DNA of 64,000 bases from the NCBI GenBank assembly GCA_030844895.1, contig JAUTDX010007104.1, forward strand, positions 372,001 to 436,000. Reading direction: 5' to 3'. Below the pieces are notes generated by a model that searched no databases, had not been told where the DNA came from, and saw only the letters and a list, made by a program, of their open reading frames with translations. This document shows positions 10,317 through 22,020 of this stretch, piece by piece. The number at the start of each line of letters is the position of its first letter. Within the stretch, counting starts at the first letter, position 1. The translations under genes and the position numbers were made by a program. The DNA comes from Ambrosia x helenae. Lineage: Eukaryota > Streptophyta > Magnoliopsida > Asterales > Asteraceae.

Positions 10317-12277
10317 TGTCACACCCCAACCGATGGCGGAAACATCGAGGTGAGACTTGTGATAGATTGTTCAAAAACTTCATGACACTAGAATTCGTGA
10401 CAATATGATTTAAAGATAAAATTTCATTCATAGCATAATTATCGTCTAAAAAGATAACAGAATACAAATTGTTTTCATGAAAAGAGAAATACGACATCAA
10501 AGTATAGAACTTAAACTAGCGTGAGTTTCTAGTCCAATCCTAAGTAGATTTCTTGAATATCTTGTATCAAACATTTCCTGCAACATGCATAAAATATCCG
10601 TCAACACATAAAACATTGGTGAGCATACTAGTTTGAGTCTAAGTACATAGTATAGAAAAGTCTACTCGAATCATCATGTTGTAGGCATATGCACGTAGAA
10701 CCATACAAACGGCAACAACACTCGATAACACAAAAGACTTAATCTTATCATGACCCATAAAGGGGGCGGCGTGTCAACCTATAGCGCTATACATGTAAGG
10801 TGGGTTGTTAACTAATCGTACATTTGTATGTAAGACTTTGAATTCTAGCATGGCATAGCATATAAGCATTTAGATTGAGCATAATAGTTTTAAGAGTATG
10901 AAATCGTTTTAGTTTTGATAGTGATACATGTTGAGCCCCAAAGAATAAAGAATAAAAGGGGGACAAGTATGAACTCACCTTAGGTGCGTTTGATAGAGTT
11001 CCAAAAAGGTAAGTCTTGGAAGGTTTAGCTTTAGCCTTGGTTATCTAGAATTAAAGAATAAAGGGTCTTAGATTCGAGTTTAGGTTATAGATTCAAGAGA
11101 GTCAAGCAAGCCTTTTAGGCGAACCAAAACACAAACCACCATGAAGGTGATTCGGATGGTCATAAGAGTCAAGCAAGCCTTTTAGGCGAACCAAAACACA
11201 AACCACCATAGAGGTGATTCGGATGGTTATGAGAGTCAAGCATTGGTAAGGTAGGGATGTATCCACAAACCTTTCCGAGTTATTAAATTAGTAGAGTTTA
11301 TATAATTTAGTATTTATATAACTTAAGAAATAGGGTATGGTGACTTAGTTTGGATGAGCCTTGGCCTTCCTTTTGTCAACCATGAACCATAACACAAGTC
11401 CCTCCATCATTGAGTTGTTGGTGAACTTGGTTGGTATTATTAACAACCTAGTGCATAAAAGATAATAGAAGATGACCACATTTGAGGCCTCAAATTGGTG
11501 CCCTACTCATGTATATTTGCCATGGCAAATAGGAGAGAGGTCCTAGAGGTTTCCTCAAAGGGTTTGAAGAAGAGGAGAGTGAAGAAAGTAGAAGAGAGGT
11601 TGAAGGTGAAGTGAGAAACTCACTTATTCTTGAGAGAATTCTTGAGAGATTTGGAGATTTAGAGAGGATTTAGGATTGAGCAAGTGTTAGAATGGGTAGG
11701 GAGTGGTGTATTTATAGTTGGAGTGAAAGGGTTGGGTATTTAATGAATTAATTAGGGTGGTTAGAAGTTAATTAGTGGTAAATATATATTTAAAAGAAAA
11801 AGAAAAAAAATAAAATAAATAATGACAAAAAAAAAGTGTACGGCATATTTACATAACATTTAATGTTATGTTTTTTTTTTGTATTATTACTATTATATAT
11901 ATATGTTTTATTAATAATAAATATATATTAAGATCTTAACTAAATAAGTTTCTTGTTATAAAGTCTAAATTGAATAGGATAAATTATAACGACGACCCGT
12001 CAAGAATTGGTAGGAGTAACCTAAACGAAACGAATAAAGGCGAACTTAGAATTTGTTAAATATAGCATTTATAATACAACAAAATTAAGAATCACGCGAC
12101 GTTATATAAAGTTTGCGTCGCGTAGAATTTATAGAATAAATGAAATAGATTAAGATTAAATGCAATTGATAAAATACTTTTCTATTGATCATAAGCTCGG
12201 GATTACAAGGGTACAAAATGGAAAGATACAAGAATACAAGGACTAAAATGGAAAATACGAAAAATACGAATGTTACA
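10317..12277 (-). mobile_element. Solo LTR A, TSD TTTTA
   Basis: This 1,961-bp segment reads TGTCACACCCCAACC…AATGTTACA on the plus strand, so it is an LTR in minus orientation. It is flanked by the 5-bp direct repeat TTTTA (10312-10316 and 12278-12282), with no PBS, PPT or coding region next to it. It therefore arose by recombination between the two LTRs of a full element. A TATA-like box lies near 11708-11717 (TATAAATA on the minus strand). It also contains the palindrome ATAGCGCTAT (10781-10790) and a 67-bp tandem repeat. Confidence 0.85.
11099..11246. repeat. 67-bp tandem repeat in solo LTR A
   Basis: About 2.2 copies start at 11099, 11166 and 11233 with GAGTCAAGCA. The two full copies are nearly identical. 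The repeat sits in the transcribed leader part of the LTR. Confidence 0.85.
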
Positions 12278-12282
12278 TTTTA

Positions 12283-12959
12283 TCTTTTATTTCATCATGT
12301 ATTTTAAATCTTAAATATCACTTTTAGTTTCATGTTATGAGGACACGTATTAAATATAACCTTTCGTTAGTGATTAGTGTTTTCTAAGAAATTATAGATT
12401 AACTTTGCAACACTCTATACTATCATAGTTTCCACAGCCCTATGGTACCGGTAATCCTAGATTGTTTTGATTATTGATATTTATAAGTGTTTGTTTATTT
12501 ATATTAGCATCTATAAATAAAAACTTCAAATTTATACGCACACCGTAGGTCATTGATAACATTATGAGTGTTGATTGGTTTGTAAAAACAATTATTTAAA
12601 GTATTAAGATAAAAATTTATAATCTTCTATTAAATTAGCTAAGCATATTCTTTTATGATACGTTTAGAAATTTCTTATGAAGATTGGGGATTGTCATCAA
12701 AATTGGATCATGTCTTGAAGATGTGTTTTGCTCTTGCGGTTTCCATTTGTTGTGGTTCTCTGTAGAGTGTTAAAGTGGAGTGTTAAAGGTAATATGCATG
12801 GTTGTATACTTGTATTTTATATGAATTAGTGTGTGAATAGGGTTTGCAAATTCCTATTTCTATTGCTTATATAGAAGTGTTTTTAGTTAAGGTTAATATA
12901 TTGAATATCTAATGTAATTGTCAATTAATTGTTCATAATTAAGGTGATGTGTATGTGTG
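12283..12959. other. Unassigned AT-rich DNA
   Basis: I see no coding, tRNA or clear transposon signature here. It is the flank that was joined to the truncated element 2 before solo LTR A inserted. Confidence 0.5.
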
Positions 12960-13362
12960 TATATCTGTGTAAGGGGGAAGTATTTAGAGAAAACCCTCTA
13001 AATTGAGAAAACCTTAGTAAACCCAATACTAGGCTCACATTGCTCCACATCACCCCTAACCATTTTCTTAATATTTTATTATCAAGGTTATAAAGTCATT
13101 TTAGCATTCCCCCTTTTTTCAATTTTGAATAATTTCCCCCTGCCTATATAAAACCCATTCTCTCTCATTATCTCTCATTCTCTCACCACCACATTCTCTC
13201 TCATTTCAATCATCTCACCACCATGAGCAACCACCACCACCACCAAGGCAAGCTACTATCTGTCCATCTTCACCTCCATACAATCTCTGGTTTCTCTAGA
13301 GAGAGAAACTTAATCCATCTGACACTTATTTCCTTAATTGTTCCAAAAGCAAAGTACTAAAC

Positions 13363-14704
13363 ATGGTTAGTCTCTTTTCAAGATTTTCTGTCAGCAGAAA
13401 CGGTCATCATCGCACACAGATTGCACTCGTAAGCATCAAACTATATATCTCTGTAATTTATTTTAATTCTCCATTTCAATTCATTGGTGTTCTTCAATCT
13501 TTATGTTTATGTTATTAATCGACTGTTTCTCTAGATCTCTGAATTTTTATAACTAATTTTGTAGTTAAAGAATCTGGATTGTGGGAGATGGGATTTCTTA
13601 TTATTCACTGTATGATCCTGTATATGTTTTTTTTTTTTTTTTTGTATACATTAGTAGATTAGTTGATGTTGATTAGTTAAATTATTGGTTTTGTTTTGTA
13701 ACTTTACCATGTTTGACTTTTGAGAGTCAAATGAGCTTTTATCTTAAGTCAAAAGTGATGAGAAGTGTTTGGTTATGCACAAAAAGATTATTAGCTGCAG
13801 GTAACTGTATCAAAATTATGATATTATAACATTTTGGAGGAAAAAAAAAAGTAAAAATTTCATGTCAAGTTTGAGTCTTGAAACTGTTGACTTTGAATAG
13901 TTTTTTGGTTATGTTAGATTGGATGTTAAAAATATCATAATTTTTTGAATTGGGTAAATGTGTTTTTATTGCATTTTTTTTTGTCTAAGGTCTGTTAGTT
14001 CTGAAATAGGAGTTGAATCTATCCCAATTAACATGTGTTAAATAGCAAATGGGTTTTATTTTCTTGGTATACTTTTAATTTCCTTCTAATAGTTTAATTA
14101 ACTTTTTTTTTTTGTTTCTTGGGGTAATGTGTTTTTATTGCATAATATAACTTGGTATATCACTAAATTTTTTTTTCAAATATAACTTGACTGTTTATAT
14201 CTTTTCATAAAAAGGTTTGATTTTGGTGAAGGTTTTGAATATTTGTATTGGTGCTTAGTGATGTGTCAGGGTTCAATTTACACATGTTAGTGATTCTAGC
14301 ACATGTTTGTATTGGTGCCTACTGATGAATCTATTTCAATTGACATGTGTTAGGGTTCAATTAACATGTGTTAGTGATACTAAAAAGGGTGTATATGGTG
14401 CCTACTGATGAATCTATTCCAGTTGACATTTGTTAGGGTTCAATTAACATGTGTCACTGATGCTAACACCTGTTAGTATATGCCTAACTAACAAGTGTTA
14501 GGGTTCAATTAACATGTGTTAGTGATGCTAACACATGTTAGTATATGTCCAATTAACACCCAAATTGACCTAGTTAACATTTTCTAGTGATGCTAACACA
14601 TGCTAAAAATAATTAATGTAGGAGGTTCTATGAACAACCACCGGAGTTCAAGCCGGCTACTCCGCATAAGGATCGACTAGAGATGGAGTGCTAAGGATTG
14701 TAAC
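13363..14704 (+). pseudogene. Captured plant gene fragment (22-codon first exon plus degenerate second exon)
   Basis: The segment begins with a TATA-like CTATATAAAA near 13145, CT-rich leader sequence and an upstream ATG ORF (MSNHHHHQGK…, 13222). The main candidate exon is 13363-13428, exactly 22 codons: MVSLFSRFSVSRNGHHRTQI then AL, followed by a good donor GTAAGC. An acceptor ATGTAG near 14621 precedes GAGGTTCTATGA, which puts an in-frame TGA at the fourth codon. From memory, the first exon resembles small plant proteins that start MGLFSRF…GHRRTQSALDEREVLPP. That likeness is inference and was not searched. The predicted 1.2-kb intron is AT-rich and holds the hairpin repeats near 14500. Translation would stop almost at once, so this is at most a transcribed fragment. 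Confidence 0.35.
14230..14610. repeat. Degenerate minisatellite with perfect hairpin
   Basis: Short units around AACATGTGTTAG and GTGTTAGGGTTCAATTAACA recur five or six times. At 14510-14540 two 13-bp arms (TAACATGTGTTAG and CTAACACATGTTA) form a perfect stem with a 5-base loop. Confidence 0.75.
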
Positions 14705-15472
14705 ATGAAGCTGAAGATGCCTAATAAGGAATGAAGCATAACGCCGAAGATGACTATTAAAGAATGAAGGATAATTTTAAGTTTCATGTGTTTTTGTTAG
14801 TTTATGATAGTTGTGTATCATCTTTTTAATTGTTTAGATGTATATGAAATTAATTTGTTACACTCAATGTCGATTGCAATAAATTTTTATATACATGTGT
14901 TCTTTTATGTTGTTATACTAGTCCAAAACTAACGTGATAATTATTTGAACCAATTACACGTGTTAGTGATGTATGTGAAATGAGTTTGTTTGAAGAGACC
15001 AAGTAACATGTCTTAAAGGGCTCGTGTGACATATGTTATTAATAAATCTACATCTTTTGAATTAATATGTGAAATAAGTGGTAGAGAAAAAAATAGGAGA
15101 AAGGAGGGAGAGAGAAAATGTGGAGAGAGAAGGTGACAAGATGGAGAGAGAAGGTGCATTGTCATTTACCAATATACCCTTTTCCTAATATAATATCATT
15201 TAATCTCTATTATTAAAGTCAAGATGGAGAGAGAAGGTGGGACCATGCTTCACAACCATTGATCATGCTTGATCAATGGTTGTGGTAAGGTTTATAGAGT
15301 TTACTCAAATATTTAGGGTTTTCTCTAGAACCTTACCCTCTGTGTATGTACGTATATATGTGTATATAATAAAAAATTTCAATATTTCATACCTCATATA
15401 GTGATATTAAAGGCATTTATAATAAACATCCCGCTGCAACGCGCGGGTTGACGTCACTTGTTTAGTTACAAT

Positions 15473-15700
15473 TAACAAATCTTTCAAAGTACGCTTTGTT
15501 TTTTATTTTCTATATACTTTAAATTAGAGATGGTTTATTGATTTCGATTGGAGAAAATTATAGAGGGTTTATGTATTTCGTTTCGGTTAACAAATCTTTC
15601 AACAGACAATTCGTTAGATTTCTTTTCTGTTACTTTAAATTAGTGATGGTTTATTGATTTTGTTTCAATACACAATACCTTCAGCCGAAGATTTATTTTT
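15473..15700. repeat. 115-bp direct repeat pair
   Basis: TAACAAATCTTTCAA starts at 15473 and again at 15588. Each copy is followed by ACTTTAAATTAG, then GATGGTTTATTGATTT. The copies are diverged. No function is visible. Confidence 0.65.
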
Positions 15701-16099
15701 TTGTGTTTGATTTCGATTGGAGATAGGAAGTGCTGGAAATTTGAGATTTGTTGCAAAACAAGTTCTAAAGAAGTATCCAAAAGATCTTACTGTTCATTGC
15801 AATAATTTCTATCATTTTTTGATTACTTTGTCATGTTTCCTGTTTATGATATATATATATATATATATATGCTTTCTATGGCGTACATTACGAACATAAT
15901 AGTGGGAGGATCTGCAAATCGGTCTTTTCGGTTTCTGATGATAATTACTGTACGTTTGTATAATTACTATTGAGTACGGTGCCTATGTTAATGCGCAGGA
16001 TCACGTTAATCATGTACACACCTGCAATGCTGACCCCACCAATGTCTTTCTCAAAATAGAGCAGCACCAAAATTAGATACACATAAAGGTTAGCAGGAT

Positions 16100-16370
16100 T
16101 GCAACTTTTTGAGTTTTTTGCGTAGGTTTTCCAAGAATGTTTGTGCCTTTGGTAGATGTCAGAAACGATTTTTGCAAAATGGAAGACCCGCAATCTAAGA
16201 TTGCGGGAGTCGGAGAAGAGGCTGCCACCATGGAACAGAGTTGCAAACGTGGAAGACTCGATATAAACTAATGCAGACGTGGACGAGTGACTGGATTTTG
16301 TACCATCTTTTGTACCATCAGTCCCGCAATCTAAGATTGCGGGAGTCGGGACTTGTTTTTTTTTTTTTGG
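16100..16370 (+). promoter_or_regulatory. MULE upstream region with two perfect palindromes (PMD-A side)
   Basis: Two 21-bp palindromes (arm CCCGCAATCT, central A, arm AGATTGCGGG) lie at 16187-16207 and 16323-16343, upstream of PMD-A. The block CCTTTGGTAGATGTCAG just before them also occurs, inverted, upstream of PMD-B near 35340. This marks the two as the same element family and suggests a terminal or promoter region. Confidence 0.65.
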
Positions 16371-16488
16371 CTTGAATGATATAGTATGTTATAGAACGTT
16401 AAAAATCAATCGTCCAGGAATCCAACATCTACACATACATTACCACTTTAATATCATTTACCCTATTAAATTTACCCTATTAATTAAT

Positions 16489-18671
16489 ATGGCATCTCTA
16501 AACCTCGGTGCTTGTAATAATCCACTTCTTTGGGCTCAACCACAACATTGTACTGCGAAGCTGTTTGAAGGAAATGACGAAGAGGATATATTGGATTGCA
16601 GACGGGGTGACCAACCATTTTGGGGGGCAATTGACAAGCATCCGTTAGATCCACGCATTCAAGAATTGGTGCGGATCGCTGGTTTTACTGGAGTTCTTGA
16701 GTGCGGATACTGCAAAATTGACCGGGGGCTAATATCTGCCCTTGTTGAAAGATGGCGTCCTGAGACCCACACGTTTCACCTAAGAATTGGTGAGGCCACA
16801 GTGATGTTACAGGACGTTAACGTCCTAATGGGTCTGCGGGTTAATGGTGCAGCGGTCACAGGACCCGAATTCAGCATGAGAGATGATGCGGAACGGGTAG
16901 AGTATGTCGCAGAAATGTTGGGTGTAGAAAGTGAGCCCCGCAATTTCCGCGGAAACACTTTGGAATCCAGCATAATTGTAGAAAAATAAAGGCTCTGTTA
17001 CCCGCTGACGCCAATGAGGGCGAGATCACACGACGCGCACGATGTGTGATCTTAATTATTTTGTCATTTTGTCTCTTTCCCGACACAAGCCAAAGTTTTG
17101 TGTCGTTGTCATTTTTACCACATTTGTTGAATCTTCATCAATGTGGGAGGTTGAGTTGGGGGAGTGCTGTGTTAGCATGGTTGTATCGCATCTTATGCAA
17201 AGCAGCAGTAAGGACCACAGCCACGGTGGCAGGTCCTATGTTTTTGTTACAACTGTGGGCCTGGACCAGAATCCGGGTATTATCCCCCAGAATTAAACCC
17301 CAGTTCCCAGCTGGAGTTCCATTTGGTGTCCTGTAAGTATTCTGTGATGCCTACATAATATTTAGTAAAACTTGTTAATTTAACTAATTATTGTTTTTAT
17401 AATTATATTTATAGTTGGCGTGTGAGACATGACTTTAGGGAGACCGCGTCACACTCCTTACGCCAAATTCGTTCAGAGTTACAAAATCTTCATGAGGAGT
17501 CGGTAAGAGTTAATCTACATTGTGTTACTGGTTAAATTCGTACCATGTGTTAATAATATTTTTTTTGTGAACTAGTTTATTTGGCGACCATATGAAGAAG
17601 CGTTTGCGTCTTTGCCGGATTACTACAAAGACGGGGAGGATTCATGGTGCTGTGAGTCTTACATTGTGTGGATGCATGTAGTTGAATACCACTCACCATC
17701 GAGGGTCCTTAGACAGTTCGGGTTCTGTCAATTGAGACCTCAGGATCCTCCCCTTACCCTTGAAGTCCACCAAAAATAGCATGAAATGAAGCGTACCGGG
17801 AGAAGACGCACAAACTGGACATATCAACATGCCGACTATATCTCTTCCTGGGATAATCGCAGAGCCAATAGGGTGGATGGGGAACGGATGATAGTTCCTT
17901 GTCTCCAGATTACATGACTTGGTATTTGAAAACACGGTTGGATACGTCACCAACCCGATGAATAATCCGGTACCACAAACCGGATCCCGAGATCATGGGT
18001 CGATTACCGCACTACTGGTTTGTATATCACTTTTATAATTATAAATTACTTTATAATGCGAAAAACTATTTTAATATTTGTTTTTTTTTTAATATTATTG
18101 CAGCTGGAAGGGTATACCGAGATACATAGTCTAGCGGCTCGGTATATGGCAAGCGCTCCTGGACAACTTAGAGACATTCAAAACACTGCCAGCGCAGTGT
18201 TGTCTTCAATTCGCGAAGGAGATCGCGTGAATTATCCTTCACGTCTTCAATTCGCGAAGCGGAGACGTGTTGATTATGACGAAGCAGGGCCGTCAACACG
18301 TGATGATGATGACGAAGCAGGGCCGTCAACACTTCCAGATACTCCCTTGTATGATGATGTGGACTATGATGAGTTAGCAAGGTTGCTTAATGATGATGAT
18401 GAGAGTGTTATTTTTACAGGAGCTACTTCATTCACATCCATGTTAGGGGGGTTCATTCCACAACACTCTGGGGGGTTCATACCTACTCCTCACGAGTCTA
18501 TTAGGTGTACCCTCCCCACCCCCTTATAACACTCAGGAAGCTTCGTCCACTCGGGTTGTTCAAAGTGAACAACTAGCTCGGAATGTGGGTTGACCCCTAT
18601 GTGGTGCCGGTGGTAGATATTGTAATCTACCTAGTTGTGGTGGTCCTGGTTTTTGTATTAATCCTGCATGA
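16489..18671 (+). pseudogene. Plant mobile domain gene PMD-A (MULE-associated), broken
   Basis: The ATG at 16489 opens MASLNLGACNNPLLWAQ. The protein shows plant mobile domain hallmarks: VRIAGFTGVL, LISALVERWRPETHTFHL, GEATVMLQDVNVLMGLRVNG and LQLWAWTRI. Likely exons are 16489-17332, 17415-17502, 17576-18017 and 18104-18671, each bounded by GT…AG. Lesions are a one-base loss near 16987 (after SIIVEK), an in-frame TAG near 17777 (VHQK*HEMKR), at least one further frameshift in exon 3 and one near 18525. PMD proteins are found as host genes and inside MULEs. The exact role in transposons is unknown. The next gene on the right is a MuDR-type transposase in tail-to-tail orientation. PMD-B (23390-34873) is a diverged second copy. 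Confidence 0.8.
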
Positions 18672-18863
18672 AATTGTATTATGTTGAATTTCAAACTTAT
18701 GAAATGGAAATGTAAATGAAAATGTAAATGTAAATGGAAATGGAAATGGAACACGCAAATGTAACAAACGAGTACTAAGGTAAACCGATAACATACAATA
18801 TCAAAGCAACACAAAATAGTAATACTACTACAAACTAGCATAGATAAAACAGATCATAAGAAA
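18672..18863. repeat. Short intergenic spacer with AATGGA/AATGTA microsatellite
   Basis: This 190-bp gap separates the converging PMD-A and transposase genes. It holds a hexamer run (AAATGT/AAATGG units) near 18699-18750 and nothing else recognisable. Confidence 0.7.
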
Positions 18864-21731
18864 TCACTGTTGACGGAATTGGCAGCTCTTTTTGTTGTGC
18901 CAAGTCAACTTACAAATGCTACATTTAGGGCGTGATCTTGGTTGGTCTTCATGCGTAACATCCATCTCGTTATGTATCCTCCTTTGCTTCAACCTCCCAC
19001 GTTTGACGGTAATTTGTGACGGGTTACCACGAATTCTCCATGTTGCCTGGTCCCAATCTCTTTTATGACCGAGGGGGTAAAAATGCCCGATGTACTGCAA
19101 CCGATACATGGAGGTGTGGTATCGAGGATCAACAATGTCATGAATATTCTTACGTCGTAAATGTCAAACCGCTATAGCATGCGAACATGGCTTACGTTCT
19201 ATTTGCCACTTTGCACACGAGCAACTTCTGTTACCGTACTCAACCGTATAATCGTTCCCTTCGTCATCACTGGGTTGCAGACGAGACTCCACGTGGTACC
19301 GCTTCTGGGAAGCATCATACAAACGTACATAGTGTTCTCGGGACTTAGCATCACATTCGGAAATGACCGTCCATATCCGGGGGGCAATATTGTTTCGCAC
19401 CGTCTGGCAATTCGATAATGGATGTTGAATTGATCAACATCCCTTATAAATGTAAAGTGTATGGCTGCCTTTATAGGCATCATCCTTGCTTTCGACAACA
19501 CATGGTTAAAACACTCAAACATGTTTGTTGTTAGGTTACCCCAGCGGCGATTTTCGTGGTCTCGCACCAGCGTCCACTTATGGAGGCCAATATCTCTCAA
19601 GTATCTCCACGCCTCTATCTTAATGTACTTCATCTGTCTGATGGCATACCGATACTTAGAACACTGGGATCTGCTTCCGATTGTCCAGCAAAGCTTCTTC
19701 AACGTGTTGCTCTTGAACTTTGTCCCGAGATTGCTTCTTATGTGACGAAGACAATAACGATGGTAAGCATGTGGCTCCCTTCATCCTTCCAATTCCTCCA
19801 TTGCCCGTATGATTCCCACATGTCGGTCTGAAATAACACAAAGGGGACGGCTAGCATTGTGATGTGATACATGCTCCCTAAACTGCTCCAAGAACCAAGA
19901 CCAGCTCTGAATTGTATCTTCATCCACCATTACATACGCCACCGGAAGAATGTAGTTATTTGCGTTTTTCGTCACCGCAATCAACATCTTACCCTTATAC
20001 GTCCCCTTCAGATGAGTGCCGTCAATTGATATCACAGGCACTGAATGTCTAAAGGCCTCAATTAGAGGGCCGAATGCCCAGAAAACATATTTGAAGACCC
20101 TGCATTCGGCAGTGCTCCTCTCGTGATGACGCCACTTCACAACGATACCAGGATTTGTTGCCAGTAACCTTTCAATGTAGGTAGGCAACTCATTGAAGTT
20201 GCTCTCCCAAGTACCGTAGACATTCTCAATTGCTTTTCTACGGGTAGTCCATGCCTTAGAGTAGGTGACATCGACCTTTAACGCCTCCTTTACGTGGGTC
20301 ATAATCTGTTTAACCGGGAAAGTTAAATCAGCCTTGACCTGTGCATAGATATGTGATGCAATATCTCTGGACCGTAGTGCTTTCTACCGTTGAGTAGCAT
20401 GTGTGTCTTGGACTCCATTTGTGCAAACGCCGGAAGGCTCCTTTATGTGGACGTGATGCAGCAGCAGCCCACATACATGAAGAGTTTTCGTTCTTGCATT
20501 TGACTCTAAATGTACCCGGTCTGCTTTCTATCACACGTAACTCCCTGTTACATTCTACGTTCCAATACCGAATGACTTTAACTACTTTCTCTTTACTTTC
20601 GAAGTATATACCGACACGGATACTGTTTACGTTTCCAATCCAGATCTCCATCGTATCTTCATCGTCGAAATCGGGTAGGCGATACGCTTCTAAGCCTTCG
20701 TCTTGCTCGTCGACATGTCTGTCTATGGGGAATGAACGATTAATCCCTTCATGGAATTCAGCACCTGTTGGGGCTTGTACTGCCCAGCCTTCTCCTTCTT
20801 CTTCGGCGCTTACTTCTGAATCAACGTCGTCACTTGGTTGAAACTCAGTCTCTCTACTTGTATCCGACATAAAACCTTGCAATTAACGGTACTTATATCA
20901 GGATAAATCCAAATATTGTATTACGAATAAGAGTATGAATACCTTGAGAGTCATCTGAAGGTACATTGTTAAAATCGTTCTCGTTCTCATCGTTGTCGTC
21001 ATCACTGCTTTCGTCATTGGCAACTCGTTCATGTTGCCCTTGAGAGTCATCTAAACGTACATAAAACCCGACAGATTTATTAGATAAGCTCAAGTATTTG
21101 TATTGAAAAATAAAGTATGGTACAACGCAGGTTTTATACCTTCATCAGCATTATCCTCATCGTTATCATTGGCATCTAAATTAGCAACATACTCTTCATT
21201 ATAGTGATAATCAGTATAGTGGTAATCTGGAACAGGTTGTCTATTTGAGCTTTTTGTGAGGCTGTTGTACACTGAAGAACCGAGTTCCAAATTGATAGAC
21301 TGCATCTGCTGTTGTGTTGAAGTATGAAATGTTTCTTCACCGTACGACACCGTGAACCGCCTTGAGAGATCCATAGCACTACTTTCTTCTAATGGAACTA
21401 ATGGCGTGTACTGCACGTGGATCACTGCTACATAGCGGTTTATGTTTAATGCTAGATAGAACATCATTTCCATACCCTCATTTCCTGTGATGTATGTAGC
21501 CTCAGAACACCCCTCGAAAGTGTAATACATTGTTAACCTAACATTGTATGAACAGTTGTCTATTTGAGCAATGAGACAAACGTGATTGAGAAATTCCGTG
21601 TATGACATTCTATGGGTCATAATAAACGTAGTTGACACTGTATTGTTGTGAAGTGTAATGTCTGTCTGGTTTTTGTAAGTAATGTCACCACCCCAATAAA
21701 GTTTAACAATGAAAGGGGTAAAGGTGTCCAT
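18864..21731 (-). pseudogene. MuDR-type MULE transposase, broken
   Basis: The N-terminal exon (21731-21140) starts MDTFTPFIVKLYWGGDI and looks like the PB1-like N-terminal domain of plant MuDR transposases. A small acidic exon (about 21050-20943) and the MuDR DNA-binding exon (from 20875, SMWAAA and HTCYSTVES) follow. The catalytic region has VISIDGTHLKGTYKG (first Asp), LCVISDRHVGI (second Asp) and TTNMFECFNHVLSKAR (Glu). The SWIM zinc finger is CSCAKWQIERKPCSHAIAV. The protein ends with a knuckle-like CSICKLTWHNKKSC and a TGA at 18864. Lesions are a one-base shift near 20380, a TGA in place of Trp near 19785, a shift near 19410 and a TGA after the SWIM finger near 19165. The full DDE and SWIM order shows it was once an autonomous transposase. 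Confidence 0.88.
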
Positions 21732-21768
21732 TACGAAGGAAAAGTAGAGTGAGGTTTGATTGTGGATT

Positions 21769-22010
21769 GGATATTACTGAGATTCGTTAACGATATTTGT
21801 AGAATTCATGGACTAGATAATCCGCAAGATGAGGTTGCAAATTTATAGAAATCTGCAATCTGAGATTGCGGAAGTATACAAATCCTCTGCAGATTTCTCT
21901 AAATCTGCAACTTCACCTTGAGGATTTCTCTAAATCTGCAACTTCAGCTTGCAGATTTCTCTACTCCACAAATTCTACAAATAACGTTAACGAATCTCAG
22001 TAAAATATCC
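21769..22010. promoter_or_regulatory. Inverted-repeat bidirectional promoter between transposase and GRF genes
   Basis: A 32-bp inverted repeat with one mismatch (21775-21806 against 21971-22002; core GAGATTCGTTAACG) brackets the 290-bp gap between two divergent genes. With a two-base gap the similarity extends a few more bases (GGATAT). The loop holds an imperfect copy of the MULE palindrome (TGCAATCTGAGATTGCG, 21854-21870) and three TCTGCAACTTC/GCAGATTTCTCTA-type units. Confidence 0.75.
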
Positions 22011-22020
22011 GTGACAAACA

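Larger units (their letters stand above)
12968..15347. mobile_element. TIR-flanked element with captured gene fragment (Pack-MULE-like candidate)
   Basis: The left edge (near 12968-13005) reads GTAAGGGGGAAGTATTTAGAG then AAAACCCT. The right edge (near 15309-15340), inverted, reads GAGGGTAAGGTTCTAGAG then AAAACCCT. The similarity continues inward for a few dozen bases (AAACC…, ACAACCATTG/CACATTGCTCC). No transposase lies inside. Both flanks are TG/TA-rich (TGTGTATG occurs at each side), so a TSD cannot be fixed. It could be a non-autonomous MULE or another TIR family. Confidence 0.4.

Noticed and set aside
15717..15850. Short ORF GSAGNLRFVAKQVLKKYPKD as a gene exon
   Set aside because: It looks protein-like, but there is no second exon, no recognisable family and an AT microsatellite directly after it. 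It may be a fragment of an unknown gene.
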